From Engraulis encrasicolus (Eukaryota; Chordata; Actinopteri; Clupeiformes; Engraulidae): a stretch of DNA of 64,000 bases. The position numbers were made by a program, and so were the translations under genes. The stretch lies in contig NC_085861.1 of NCBI RefSeq assembly GCF_034702125.1, positions 57,996,350-58,060,349 of the forward strand, written 5' to 3'. Every line of letters starts with the position of its first letter. Positions within the stretch are counted from its first letter, which is position 1. The notes under the pieces are model-generated. The model searched no databases. It was not told where the DNA came from and saw only the letters and a list, made by a program, of their open reading frames with translations. Of this stretch, positions 11,379 through 22,224 are shown in pieces.

Positions 11379-12758
11379 CAAGGGTGCGCAACTGGCGGAC
11401 CTCGGTCCAGATGCGGACCCAAATGCAATGTCATCCGGACCAAGACCAAAGTGGTCTGTAATAATAAAATTATTATTATTAGGACTATTATTATTATTAT
11501 TATTATTATTAGTAGTAGTAGTAGTAGTAGTAGTATATTTTTGAAAGTGTTCATGTGTAATTATTTATCAAGCCATTTCTGGTTGTAGCCTAGTTAGATA
11601 TTTTCACGCGATCTCGAAAACAAGGTTGTTTATCATCACTATGACAACTCTGTCAGCCAAGCAGCGAACATGAAGCCGCATGTGCATTTTTTCCTTTCTG
11701 TCGGGACAGTGATTTAAGTTTACGAGTTAGCCAGCTTTCTGCAAACATAAAGCATGGCGTGCTCCAAACTGGGAAAGAAACGAAAAGTGGATTCAGAAAA
11801 CCGAGAGTTTAAGGCGGAGTGGACAGAGAAATATGCATTTGTACTGCCTGCAGGTAGCATGAAACCAATGTGTCTAATCTGCCATGAGACTGTTGCACTC
11901 AAAGTGGAAACGTGAAGCGGCACTATGAAACAAAGCATGGCCATTTCGAACGGAGCTATCCCCAAAACAGTGAGGTGAGAACCAGAAAAATAAATCAAAT
12001 GCAAGAATCATATCAAGTATCACGAACTGCGATAGTCAGGTCAGCAACCCAGCAAGAGCGCGCGACTGAAGCGTCACTGCGAGTTGCATGGGTCTTGGGC
12101 AAGCACAAAAAACCCTTCACTGACGCCGAAGTTGTCAAAGAATGTATGAACGAGATAGCGATCGCTCTGTATGAGGGAACCCAGTTCAAAGATGACATCA
12201 CTGTTGAAAACCCATTCCTGGTGAAAAATGTGACGGAATTCTCAACTGAAGCCCTGAAGGTGTGCCCATGGGCTAGTGCTGCTTCTCTGCAAACAGAGTT
12301 GGTTGAGCTTCAAGAAAACCTTGCCCTGCGGGAATCTCTAAGAGACCCTGCCACCTTCTGGACAAAGATGGCCCCTGCAGGTGTCTTGCAGAAAATGGCC
12401 CTGCAGATACTAACCAAGTTTCCCTCCACTTACTCCTGTGAGTCAGCCTTCTCCTCAATGACAATGGTGAAGAACAAATACAGGGGCAACCTCACCAATG
12501 AACATTTGCACCAGTGCTTACGCCTGGCTCTCACATATTTTGTGCCAAAGTTTAAAGAACTGGTGGCACAGAAGAAGTGCAACTTTTCACACTGACTTGA
12601 CAGAACCTATCCTTTGTGCATCGTTCAAATGTTCCTTCTGGATTCATCATCTTTTATGTTTGATGTTCGAATTTTGGATACACCGCGACTGTCTCGGACC
12701 CTGGAAGCTTTGAAAATTTGGCAAGTGGACCTTTTCAGTTTCTAGTTGAGCACCCCTG
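11379..12758 (+). mobile_element. hAT element with deleted transposase
   Basis: The TIR CAAGGGTGCGCAAC / GTTGAGCACCCCTG and the perfect 8-bp duplication GTATAGAG (11371-11378, 12759-12766) define it. It is inserted in the iteron element; the sister copy near 39570 lacks it. It contains a TTA/GTA microsatellite at 11461-11535 and a broken transposase at 11754-12595. Confidence 0.9.
11754..12595 (+). pseudogene. hAT transposase, zinc finger plus C-terminal dimerisation domain
   Basis: From ATG 11754 the frame reads MACSKLGKKRKV, then the CLIC half of an N-terminal zinc finger, and stops near 11913. The other finger half, KRHYETKH, is in a different frame that is open 11912-12595 (227 codons), so the finger is split by a frameshift. 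This second frame continues through a helical part (FTDAEVVKECMNEIAIALYE) and ends with the hAT dimerisation region: FPSTYSCESAFSSM at about residues 172-185, then KNKYRGNLTNEHLHQCLR. The central RNase-H-like catalytic region is missing: the frame jumps from the N-terminal region to the C-terminus, whereas hAT transposases are usually two to three times this length. It resembles Charlie-type / GTF2IRD2-tail transposases; this is a family-level guess. Confidence 0.82.
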
Positions 12759-13523
12759 GTATAGAGAATAGATGAATAAAGTATGCTGTGGAGAGGTCAA
12801 TATAGCATAAATGTGCTGTCCAGCTTGAGATACCAAACAGGCACTGGCCACTACACACTACAGGTTCAATGATGTGACAGTCATAGCATACCTACAAAGA
12901 GGGTGAGGTGTGATGGTCATGCCAACGTCACACTTCAGTATGAGTCTTATGAGCTCTGCAGGTTAAATTTAATGACCGCATGGCTGTCATTAAGTGTTAC
13001 GATAGGCTGATAATCTATGACTTAAAGACCTAAAGCATAAAGTGTAGGTCAATATTGACTACAACATTACATTATGATCAAAAGACAAAATAATCATTTT
13101 GATATATTTGTTTTTGGCTCAGTTTTGCATTTCTGTCCTTTAGTGTGACATGAATGTCCTACGGTGTGACATTTTTAAAGCGCTCAAATATTTGTTTGAG
13201 CTTAAGAATAAATTTGATTGACACTGAATATTGCATTAGGGAAGAACAAATTATTATCCCTGAAATGTTAGTATAAATTCTGACAATTTTGAACATTTAA
13301 AAAGAAAGATATCCCTATATCTCCTCAAAGGTTTCTAATAAGCTCACCTCTAATGGGGAAAAAAATCCTTAAATGGTTATTTCTCATTTAATTAAGACTT
13401 TAAAAAAAATCAATAAATATGAAGAGTGTAACAATGTTCATAAAACTCCATCAAGCCATTTCTACATTATTTAATATATTTATATCCCCGAAACGCGGAG
13501 CGTCGGGGATGTAATGGTTTTGC

Positions 13524-13608
13524 GTGCGCCGCCGCCGCGTCCGCGTCCGCCACCGCGTCCGCCGCCGCGTCCGCGTCCGCCGCCGCGTCCACCGCCGCGT
13601 CCGCCGCG
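13524..13608. repeat. GC-rich CCGCGT/CCGCCG simple repeat
   Basis: Imperfect tandem CCGCCG and CCGCGT units in an otherwise AT-rich region. Its translations are Gly/Arg-rich or Pro/Arg-rich frames that are by-products of the repeat. Confidence 0.85.
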
Positions 13609-13609
13609 T

Positions 13610-14340
13610 AAGGTCTTTCGTGTTAACGCGATAACTTTTGAACGGATGTTTGGATTTGTCCCAGATTTTTTGGGTGAATGCTCTAGGGCAGGTTCATGAA
13701 CTGATTCGAATTTGGAGGTCAACACTTTCAAGATGGCTGAATTCAAGATGGCCGAATTTTTGTTTGGTCCATAACTTCTGACCGGGTGGATGGATTTGTC
13801 CCAGATTTGGTGTGTGAATGCTCTAGGGTAGGTTCATGAACTGCTTCGAGTTGGGAGGTCAACACTTTCAAGATGGCTGAATTCAAGATGGCCGAATTTT
13901 TGTTTGGTCCATAACTTTTGAACAGATGTTTGGATTTGTCCCAGATTTTTTGGGTGAATGCTCTAGGGCAGGTTCATGAACTGATTCGAGTTTGGAGGTC
14001 AACACTTTCAAGATGGCTGAATTCAAGATGGCCGAATTTTTGTTTGGTCCATAACTTCTGACCGGGTGGATGGATTTGTCCCAGATTTGGTGTGTGAATG
14101 CTCTAGGGTAGGTTCATGAACTGCTTCGAGTTGGGAGGTCAACACTTTCAAGATGGCTGAATTCAAGATGGCCGAATTTTTGTTTGGTCCATAACTTCTG
14201 ACCGGGTGGATGGATTTGTCCCAGATTTGGTGTGTGAATGCTCTAGGGTAGGTTCATGAACTGATTCGAGTTTGGAAGACAACACTTTCAAAATGGCGGA
14301 ATTTTCATTTGGCCCATAACTTCTGACTGGGTGGATTGAT
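13610..14340. repeat. 140-bp tandem satellite, two unit types
   Basis: The phrase ATAACTTCTGACCGGGTGG or its variant ATAACTTTTGAACGGATG recurs at about 13630, 13770, 13910, 14050, 14190 and 14319, that is every 140 bp. Type-A units have TTTGAAC.GATGTTTGG and GATTTTTTGGGTGAATG; type-B units have CTGACCGGGTGGATGG and GATTTGGTGTGTGAATG. The order is A-B-A-B-B-B', the last shortened. Confidence 0.85.
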
Positions 14341-14346
14341 TTGCCC

Positions 14347-14689
14347 GGTAACACCTTATTTTAATGGTTCACCATTTCAGTGAATCTACCATATTAGGTA
14401 CAGTGTAATAACCAATGTAACAATATTTAATACCATGTAATACTAGTGTAATGCCAGTGTAACAATAAGCAATATCAGGTACAGTGTAATAACGAGTGTA
14501 ACAGTATGCAATACCATGTAATATAGTGTAATACCAGTGTAACAATATGCAATACCATGTAATACCACTTGAGCACAAACACATGATGTAGGCTAAGTAA
14601 AAAAATTACATTGTATTAAATGTTGTTACACTGGTTATTACACTGTACCTAATGTGGTATATCCACTGAACCATTAAATCAGTATTACC
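14347..14689. mobile_element. hAT MITE inside the Helentron-like element
   Basis: The ends GGTAACACCTTATTTTAATGG and CCATTAAATCAGTATTACC are imperfect inverted repeats. The duplication ATTTGCCC is exact on both sides (14339-14346, 14690-14697). The interior is a tandem array of a ~30-bp unit built on CAGTGTAATAACNAGTGTAA and AATACCATGTAATA. Confidence 0.85.
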
Positions 14690-15087
14690 ATTTGCCCCAT
14701 TTTTTGCTTCATTTTCACAATAGTCGTTTGGTTTTAAGCCTATGCACGTCATGTCACGTCTGTATGTATCATATACGTTTCCGAAATGGTGGACGGGAGT
14801 GGTAGGAATGATGGGGGACTGGAAGCGTCGCGTTTCGGGGATATACCTTAAGCAGTCGAAGGCGACCGCACAGGCAGTCTAGTTATTTCTTAATGTCACA
14901 CCAAAGGACATATTTTCAGCAAATTGCTTTATCAACGTAAATAAATAATCAGTTAATACACCAACATTGTGACCACTTGGAGTTTTTGAAAGATTAATTG
15001 CTGCACTATGTAGACATATACTTTTTTCCCTCATAAACAATGTTTTGTAAAGAAAACCGTTTTTTTCTGCCTAACTGTCATCTACCC

Positions 15088-15170
15088 TTGTGTGTGTTTT
15101 GTTCTGTGTTTGCTGTCTTTGTTTTGGTGTGTTTGCTGTTTAAAAAAAAATCAATTAAAAAAAAAAGGAA
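15088..15170 (+). mobile_element. L1 3' UTR end and A-rich tail
   Basis: T/G-rich sequence resembling that before 8182 resumes here and ends in an A-rich run (AAAAAAAAATCAATTAAAA and more A). It is read as the other side of the L1 3' UTR split by the 6.9-kb insertion complex. A B-box-like GGATTCAAACCTGGGTCC follows at 15182, suggesting an adjacent tRNA-derived piece. Confidence 0.5.
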
Positions 15171-15334
15171 ATGGCCCAGGTTGGATTCAAACCTGGGTCC
15201 CCATGGGCTGTTGGCTTTCTCATAGTTTGGTGCATTAACTCTATGCGTCACAAAACGCCATGTGTCCCTGTTAAATACAATTCAACAGTCATATGTCACA
15301 GCTACCAGTTTTGATTAAATGCTTTTTCCCCCAG

Positions 15335-15409
15335 ATGTCATACGCAGTGAAAGAAAGTACAGGAAACTCCCTGGTCCTCATTGATGAATTTGGAAAAGGC
15401 ACAAATACG
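15335..15409 (+). CDS. msh5: msh5 exon with Walker B motif (first msh5 exon in window)
   Basis: The 75-nt exon is preceded by a pyrimidine-rich acceptor ending CCCCCAG and followed by GTGAGT. It encodes 25 residues in phase 0, including LVLIDEFGKGTNT, the Walker B/signature segment of the MutS ATPase domain. MSH5 is known to form a heterodimer with MSH4 that clamps recombination intermediates and promotes meiotic crossovers; it lacks mismatch-recognition function. The match to the MSH5 version of this segment and the seamless continuation into the next four exons identify the gene. The ATG at its first codon is an internal methionine, not a start. The exon sits about 170 bp after the tail of an L1 relic. 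The preceding exon, which should carry the sequence ending ...DLNQ and the P-loop, was not found upstream in this window. Confidence 0.93.
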
Positions 15410-15787
15410 GTGAGTCAAATTGCATCAGTAAATGTAGGAGGATGATACCCCTAGATACCTTTTTTTCGTCCTGAGTATGGATGTCAAGCTCAGGCCTGGA
15501 GCCTGGTGCCTGTCATTTTATTTGGCTCTTGAGGTCAACTCAAATATCTATTACAGTTGGTTCCGTTAACATGGTAATGTGCCTTGAATGCGGAATTTTG
15601 TGTAACACAGGAAGTAGTGGTATCCCCCGCTCATATAACAGAATATCCTAGGACTGCAGTTCTGAAAAAAAAAACTGATGATGACCGAGGATGACACCCA
15701 ACCCCTTTACCCTGAATTTGAACGGCTGCCTTCAAGGAGGTGCTACAGAGCGCACATTGCAAGAAAAAAAGTGCAAACATTCATTAA
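15410..15787. other. msh5 intron, unassigned
   Basis: Start of the 20.5-kb intron. No recognisable gene, RNA or element ends were seen before the TTAA-flanked element. Confidence 0.5.
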
Positions 15788-16609
15788 CCCATTGAGGTCT
15801 AAGTGCCCTTGAGAGGGCAATTTGACATGTCTCTAAAAACAAATCTGTAACTCTGTGAGTTTTTGTCATTGAAACACATAAGTTACACCATTAGAAACTC
15901 AGACCTTCCAGATTTCAAATATATATATATTAAATAAATTATAAAGCTGGCCCAATTTAAAGAAAGTGAAAAGAAATCTTCGCATATTCTCTACTCTCTG
16001 CCTGTAGCAGCCACACCTATAGCTATTCACATGTAAAGTACCAGTGCTTGAGTGGCTATTCAGAGGTGACAACACACCCCTTTCAGGTAGGGTAAACACA
16101 GCAGACGTAGAGTGACAGGGGGGTTGGGGCTATCAGAGCACATGGGGATTGACAGGGGGGTGTGGGCCATTAGAGGTTTTTCACACCTATCTCATTAGTA
16201 TTCAAATGAGACAGGCAGTGGCAGTGACATAGTCATTCTTTTTTGCATTTTGTATGAAAACAACAAAACATTTCTAAATGCCCTTTTCACTTTTATGCTG
16301 CCAACACATTTGTTTACAAGATTCAAACTTCAAAAGTCTTGGCTAGATATATTTATTGTGTGTTTTCTTGAACTTTTTGAAGACGTCTGAACCCTGTTTT
16401 TTTTGTACAGTTGTGTTTATACTCAATTTAAATAAAACATGTTTGTATGACATCCAATTTTTTTTCAGATTATTTCTTGTCAGGCTTTTCACAATACAAC
16501 CATATATTCCACTTTTGCATAGATGCTTACTGTTAGCTGAAAATACTTGAAAATGTCAGGGTGGTGCAAGCAGCCTACAAGCCTCTGAAAGGCCTTAGAC
16601 CTCAGAGGG
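15788..16609. mobile_element. piggyBac-like MITE, 0.8 kb
   Basis: TTAA flanks both sides (15784-15787, 16610-16613). The ends CCCATTGAGGTCTAAG and CTTAGACCTCAGAGGG pair at 14 of 16 positions. The ends begin CCC, as in piggyBac. No transposase frame is present; a (AT)n run lies near 15920. Confidence 0.75.
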
Positions 16610-17573
16610 TTAATACCAAATGCAATTTCCATGGTCAACAAGCAATGGAAAAGCTAGACAGGTTTAACAAAAAACAACGAACTGGATCTGGTACCTGACT
16701 TGTAGTATATGATGTGTATGCTGGGAGGGGTGGCTTGATGGAGGGAATGTATGCAATGATGTATGTACACGTACAGCTCCAGGCCACTTTATTAGAATAG
16801 CATGAAAAAGTTGATTTATTTCCATAATTCCATCAATAATGTTAAACTGTCATGGATTGTAGATACATGGCCCAGTTGTTTAACTATTCCAATCATTCAA
16901 TTTTTTCTTTTTACATATTTTGGCCTTCCAGCTCAAAAAACCCATGAATTGGGGAATTCGCATCATTAGAATATTGTAATAAAATCACAATTTTCTTCAT
17001 CAAAATTCGGTTCACATCAAATCAGTTGAAATTTGGTACTTTCTACATAACATGTGTAGCAGAGTGGAACTTAACCGGTAATTAATTAAAATAATAATTA
17101 CCTTTTTTAAACAGATGATTGCACGACTACGCCACTGGGGGACTTCCACCCCAGAATATATTTTGCTTTAAAACCAGTAGTAACAAGGCACAGAGGTTCG
17201 TGAAGGACACCAGAGTCTGGGTTCGCATACAATTAACATTCTTTTATTAATACAATTATTTTATAAATAAACCACAACAGTACAATATATCTAAAATGGG
17301 CCACTTCAGTCAGTTACAAATGTGGGCTGCACATATGTCCGAATCAGACAATACGGCCCAGTGATTCCCCCAACCCCAAAAGCATTAGTAAGAAACAGCA
17401 CACTTAGCACAGCAATCCAGTTAGATAACAGCGGCATGCAATTTAAGAACACACATGATTAGTATACACTTGGCATAACAGACACAAGCCAATAGGGCTA
17501 GAGTGACACAGGCATGGACATGGTCCGATTACGAGAACAATGTGCATTATGCTGACAGAGCCCTATCTCACGC

Positions 17574-18060
17574 CTTTCGTAAAGTCTTCACGAAAATAAT
17601 ATATTAATTTTCGTGGTGCATTCACGTTATTGCCCGCCTTTCGTAAAGTCTTCACGAAAATAATAGATTAATTTTCACGCTGCCTATTCACTTGAATTGC
17701 CCCACTGCTGCTATGGTTATCCAAACGTCTGCAGGGGCAGGGAGGGGGTGCTGACAGAACACTCGGTACTTACGCCTTATTTCCCCTAAACCTAACCCTA
17801 ACCTTAACCCTAACCTTAACCCTAACCTTGACCCTAAACCTAACCCTAAATTGCTTGTTTGAAATGTTTGATTACCATGTGACAGTAGGCTACCGAAAGG
17901 GCATCAAACTAGTGGGTCGCTAGGCAACAGACGGGCAATTCAAGTGAATAGGCAGCGTGAAAATTAATCTATTATTTTCATGAAGACTTCACGAAAGGCG
18001 GGCAATAACGTGAATGCACCACGAAAATTAATATATTATTTTCGTGAAGACTTTACGAAA
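17574..18060. mobile_element. Palindromic MITE with telomere-like core
   Basis: Each arm holds two ~64-bp direct units beginning CTTTCGTAAAGTCTTCACG (17574, 17638); the right arm mirrors them and ends at 18060. Between the arms, 17784-17850 is a degenerate CCCTAA array. No coding frame. Confidence 0.75.
17784..17850. repeat. Degenerate CCCTAA (telomere-like) repeat
   Basis: About eleven units of CCCTAA with CCTTAA and CCTAAA variants in a row, matching the vertebrate telomere hexamer. It is internal to a MITE, not a chromosome end. Confidence 0.85.
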
Positions 18061-19575
18061 TGAGTGAGATACGGTTGGCTGACAGTAGACTATCCAGAAA
18101 AACAACAAACGGGAGCGAAATGGAGAGGAAGCCCACAGGTGTGTGCGCGCATTCACTCAAGGGCACCGGAGATCACTCCACACACAGGACCTAGACACCC
18201 ACACACACTCACACACATTCACACCAGTCAGGAGCGAAGCCAGAATCGGTCTCGCTCTGGGAGCATGCGCGCTCAGCGCGCGTCAATTCAGAATCCCAAG
18301 TAGAGCAAGACAGCAGCTCGCCTCAGCAGACAACCTCACGTTGGCCCACAGTTCCACAGCATACCTGCACACATACGTTACCATACAGCACCGTTAACTA
18401 GCGATCGTAAGCTAACTTCATACATCAAAGGAAAATGAAGGGTTGGACACATACCACGAGCGAGGAGGAAATATCTACCAAAGCCGGGATGGCATGGCAC
18501 CAGGAGACACAGAGTACGTTTATACCTGGTGAAGCAATAAACAGCGGTGAGCCACCCAGCAACATCAACATAACCTCTGGTATGGGGGGGGGATGATTCT
18601 GCGTACATACCTCAGACACACAGGTCGTGAACATAACTCATCAGCAGCACGAACCTAACCTACTCCGCCATAGGCACGCTTTATGCAAATGGCTCATTTA
18701 AGAGACCACTTCATATCGGTGTGTGCGCCCAGACACAACCGGACAAACTGACGCGGAGATGGCACCAAACAAATCAGCCACACCCTGCGGTAACGGGTGC
18801 CAGGCTTTTAAATGAAAAGTTTAAACTCGGAAACAGGTAATTGCGGGTGCCAACCAATCACGCGGTTACACCTATCGCAGACTACTTCCATGCCTTAAAG
18901 GCGCAAAACCTTCACCCTGTTACACATGCAATGTTCAATACTTGGTTAGGACTCTCTCTGTCTTGATCATGCTACGTTTTGGTGTTAACTCACCAGTTTA
19001 ATTCTAACTCACCAGAAATAAAACCCCATTCATTTTCAATGGGGTTTCATTTCTGGTGATTTAGAATTAAACTGGTGAGTTAGCGCCAAAACGTGGCATG
19101 GAAATCTACGGGTATATTGAAGAGTGAAGTGTGGGACACCAGGTCAACAAACAAGAACAGCTGACAGCAAAGCATCAAGGATATCTGGGCTTCCATAACT
19201 CCCATGCACAGTTTCTGCCATTGACTTCAATGTTAAACGCATCATGGCCGTTATGAAGACAGAGAGAGTCCTAACCAAGTATTTAACATTGCATGTTATG
19301 TAGAAAGTATCAAAATTTCAACTGATTTGATGTGACACGAATTTTGATGAAGAAAATTGTGATTTTAATACATTATTCTAATGATGCGATTCCCCAATTC
19401 ATGGGTTTTTTGAGCTGGAAGATGAAAATGTGTAAAAATAAACATTTAAAAATTTAATGATTGATTTAATGATTGATATTTAATCTATAATCCATGACAG
19501 TTTAACATTATTGATGGAATTATGGAAATAAATCACCTTTTTCATGCTATTCTAACAAAGTGGCCTGGAGCTGTA

Positions 19576-20523
19576 TGTACAGTATGTCTCTAGGTTGTCC
19601 TCAGACGAGCCTTCCTATGTACTTGTGTTTTGAGCAATGGAATGAATGTCCATCAGAGGCGATTCCTTTATGAGTACAAGGGAGGCGGAGCCTCTTGTAC
19701 GAAATCACGGTGAACAGTGTTATTTTTGAGTAATGCTTTATCCAAATGTATAACCTTGCTATTTCATATCCGGCTCCATAGATGCATGTGCTCAACTTGA
19801 TAAAACCAGGCAGTAATAAGATTCTGCAGTTCGTCTAACGTCTGCTTGAAGTTTTTTTTCCCCTCATGACAACGGTAGTGAATGGAGTCTCACTGGACTT
19901 AAATGGCATGTGTGATTATGTGCTTAGTCCATGGCAAAATGCTAAACGCTCATTGGTTATTGCCCAAATATTTTTTGATTTGGAGGACCGAGCCTCAGTG
20001 GGAGTGAAGGGAGACTGAAGCTCCGACTTGTGATTGGGTGAACCATGAAAAAAAAGTCTGTGTCAGTAGTTGATTAATTTGACTGAGAAGTCTCGTCGTG
20101 GTAACCAGTGAGGAAGCTATTCATTGCGGTATATATTCCAGTTTTGTGTACATATTCTTGTTAACCTAGTGTTGCGAATAAAGTCTTAATAGTGGCACGT
20201 CCTTATCCTTTTTAATCTCCCAATTCCAAAATTTGAGGTTGCCTACTTATCGAGGGGGCTAGCTTGCAAGAAAGCTAGAGAGCTATGCAAAATGCCAAGC
20301 ATTGTGGATTAAATTCTGGCGAATTCCAGTAGTCCTTATGAGGAGAAAGTGAATATCAAGGAGCAGAGCAGACCACTGCCTAATATTGACTTGGTGAAAA
20401 AGGTAGGGAAGAACAACCGTTTCTTTTGAGCTTTCGTGGTGTCTGATCAACTGGTTAATTGCAAAGTCCTGTGAGTGACTGACGAGTCATTGCCTACTGT
20501 GTTGGCAATGTCTTGTAAATAAT
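19576..20523. other. msh5 intron, unassigned
   Basis: No gene, RNA or clear element ends were seen. Open frames are short and featureless. Confidence 0.45.
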
Positions 20524-20812
20524 TAAAGTGGACATGAAACATTACATTTATAGCGTTTTATATACGTTAAGTATAGTTTTAATTTATTTAGAGATGAAAA
20601 TTATAGCAATATAATCGTAGATCATTTAAAAAAGACATTTCGAATACATTAGCTATGCAGGCCATTATTAATATTCGCCGCCATCTTGTTTATGACATCA
20701 CCGGGTGTGTTGCAAAGTTCTTCTGGTATCTCTGTGTTGGTTGGTTCGGTTACTCTGGGATACTATGCTCTGCTGCTGCTCACCCGTAGCCTGCTAAAAA
20801 CTTAGCTAAACT

Positions 20813-22158
20813 ATGGAGGATGAAGTGGAGAGATTTAGCGAATCCCACGGCTTTCACTCAATGGCTTATGCTTTCGATCCAATAGTGAAGGAACTGCGTA
20901 GCATTGCCACTACTGGGCATATGGAAACATGACTAGGGCTATGCGAATCGATTTCGGGAGGTGAGAGCAGGGTGGGCAACATTGACTGGTGCATGTGTAA
21001 TCATTGCCAGCCCATGTGCACTTCGTGGGAGTCCAGGTGTTGTCTTGAGACTGATTTGGACCATTTGATCGAGGGTGAGACGTGTATCACCATGTCTCAG
21101 ATGTTCAGCATCTTGTGCCTTGAAAACGACGTTTTGGAAGTGGCGATGCTGTCACTACGAGAGGTACGAGGGGAGCCACTGAAGCTGCCCATCAACAGCA
21201 GGTAAATAGCTACGCTTGCTTCATTTAACATACACACGGAAAAGTATATGTTATTACATCATATGGCGCGTGTTTTTAGATTGCATTGGTTATAAATGCT
21301 TTCATTATAAGTATTGACTACGGACGGCTAACAGTCCGTGTGTGTGCCTATGTGTCCTGTGTTGCAATTCAGACGTTGCATTTGTGCTAGTCTCTAGTTA
21401 GCACACTGCTAACTAGAGACTGACGTTAATTAGTAACTCGGTGGTCGTTGTCGTTGCTTGTATCCAACTGCTTGAACTGTCCGTGAAAGTGATTTTGTAC
21501 CGAGCGAGGGATAGTATTTAGGCTGAGCAAAAGCCGACAATTTGTAGCAAACTTGACCGGTGTAACAGACTCTGGGTCCCCCGTAGGCGACTCCAGATGA
21601 TATAAACACAGCGAATGGTCAAAACGAAAGTCTATCAATTTTGGTCTGAATGAATACGCCCCAGATTAAAAGTGACATTGTTGTTGTTGTTACCGCCCAA
21701 GATAGTCTTTTACACCGGTATCAAATTCCATCTTTCAACTATTTCCCCTCGCTGTTCGAAAAACAGCAACAAAACAACTTCTAGCTTGCAACTCAGCCAT
21801 AAATAGCCCTGCGTTTCACTGCGCATTTCCCCATTGGATAAGTTATAGCCTAAATATATCCAGAGAACACATCCCCGAATTGTGCATGGTGAAAAGTAGG
21901 CTTAGTACACAATATTGCCTTGGAGGGTTATTATTATGTCCATGGTGATTGTGGCCGCTTGTTCTCAAGCAGCTGTAAAACACAGTTCTACATTTTGGGT
22001 GATCATTCCTTGCACCACCTGCCCTAGCCTACGACCAAGAACTTATTGGGTTTGGTTAATGTCAGTGTACCAGTCAAACTGTAAATGGCATGGTTAAATG
22101 TAGACCATTATGCAGAATGGAGTGAAGAAAGGGGACTAAGCCTTATTGTTGTTATTGC

Positions 22159-22224
<66 letters not shown>

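Larger units (their letters stand above)
13485..14882. mobile_element. Helentron-like non-autonomous element with internal satellite
   Basis: The 5' edge begins with TC at 13485, and bases 13481-13496 (TATATCCCCGAAACGC) form an exact 16-bp inverted repeat with 14830-14845. A ~37-bp tail then runs to a terminal CTAG at 14879-14882. A TC start, a CTAG end and a terminal repeat placed inside the 3' end are features of Helitron/Helentron elements. The 5' end folds back on itself (13484-13511, ATCCCCGA..TCGGGGAT). The sister copy of the host near 38845 lacks the insert; TTAT appears on both sides, so a short target duplication or local variation exists. It contains GC-rich CCGCGT repeats, a 140-bp satellite and a nested hAT MITE. 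No Rep/helicase frame. Confidence 0.6.
8183..15087 (+). mobile_element. Iteron-bearing DNA transposon, copy 1 (interrupted)
   Basis: It is bounded by the 11-bp TIR GGGTAGATGAC / GTCATCTACCC, with flanking octamers TTGTTTGT (8175-8182) and TTGTGTGT (15088-15095), one mismatch, suggesting a hAT-like 8-bp duplication. Removing three insertions (9080-11206, 11379-12758, 13485-14882) leaves about 2 kb that is the reverse complement of 38648-40645. It carries ~10 copies of a 15-bp motif, consensus GTCCTWTGGTGTGAC, at 8363, 8559 (degenerate), 8747, 8903, 8925, 8950(-), 8971(-), 13135, 13156 and 14895(-). Motifs in the clusters start 21-25 bp apart. No transposase frame is recognisable. It lies in an L1 3' UTR upstream of the first msh5 exon. 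Confidence 0.8.
17055..18924 (-). mobile_element. Probable solo LTR of a retrotransposon
   Basis: The block has TGTAGCAGAGTG and CACCCTGTTACA ends (10 of 12 paired, TG...CA) and a 4-bp duplication CATG (17051-17054, 18925-18928), absent as a duplicate in the empty site at 58760. On the minus strand AATAAAAGAATG near 17242 looks like an LTR polyadenylation signal. No gag or pol frames are present, so it would be a solo LTR, about 1.4 kb once the nested MITE is removed. Alternative: a TIR DNA element with a 4-bp duplication. Confidence 0.5.
16772..19575. mobile_element. Palindromic (foldback) element, copy 1
   Basis: The left arm starting TACAGCTCCAGGCC is the reverse complement of the right arm ending GGCCTGGAGCTGTA, over roughly 280 bp, including TGAATTGGGGAATTCGCATC. 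The core is another palindrome (about 18975-19110: AACTCACCAGTTTAATTC and its complement). Flanking octamers TGTACACG/TGTACAGT are only similar. A second, left-truncated copy is at 58508-59262. An LTR-like block at 17055-18924 interrupts this copy; copy 2 reads ACATGCAATGG straight through there. Confidence 0.8.

Noticed and set aside
13480..13746. Gly/Arg-rich open frame (RGG-like protein) and the opposite Pro/Arg-rich frame
   Set aside because: Both are translations of the CCGCGT/CCGCCG repeat in a non-coding element.
13610..14340. Possible CRISPR-like array
   Set aside because: Units are 140 bp with no spacer variation and sit in a eukaryotic transposon; it is a satellite.
1..15334. Search for upstream msh5 exons (Walker A, FTRI..STFMIDLNQ segment)
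   Set aside because: No open segment with these motifs and flanking AG/GT was seen; this stretch is occupied by transposons. The exons are presumed to lie left of the window.
17784..17850. True telomere or chromosome-fusion point
   Set aside because: The hexamers are degenerate, few, and enclosed in a palindromic MITE within an intron.
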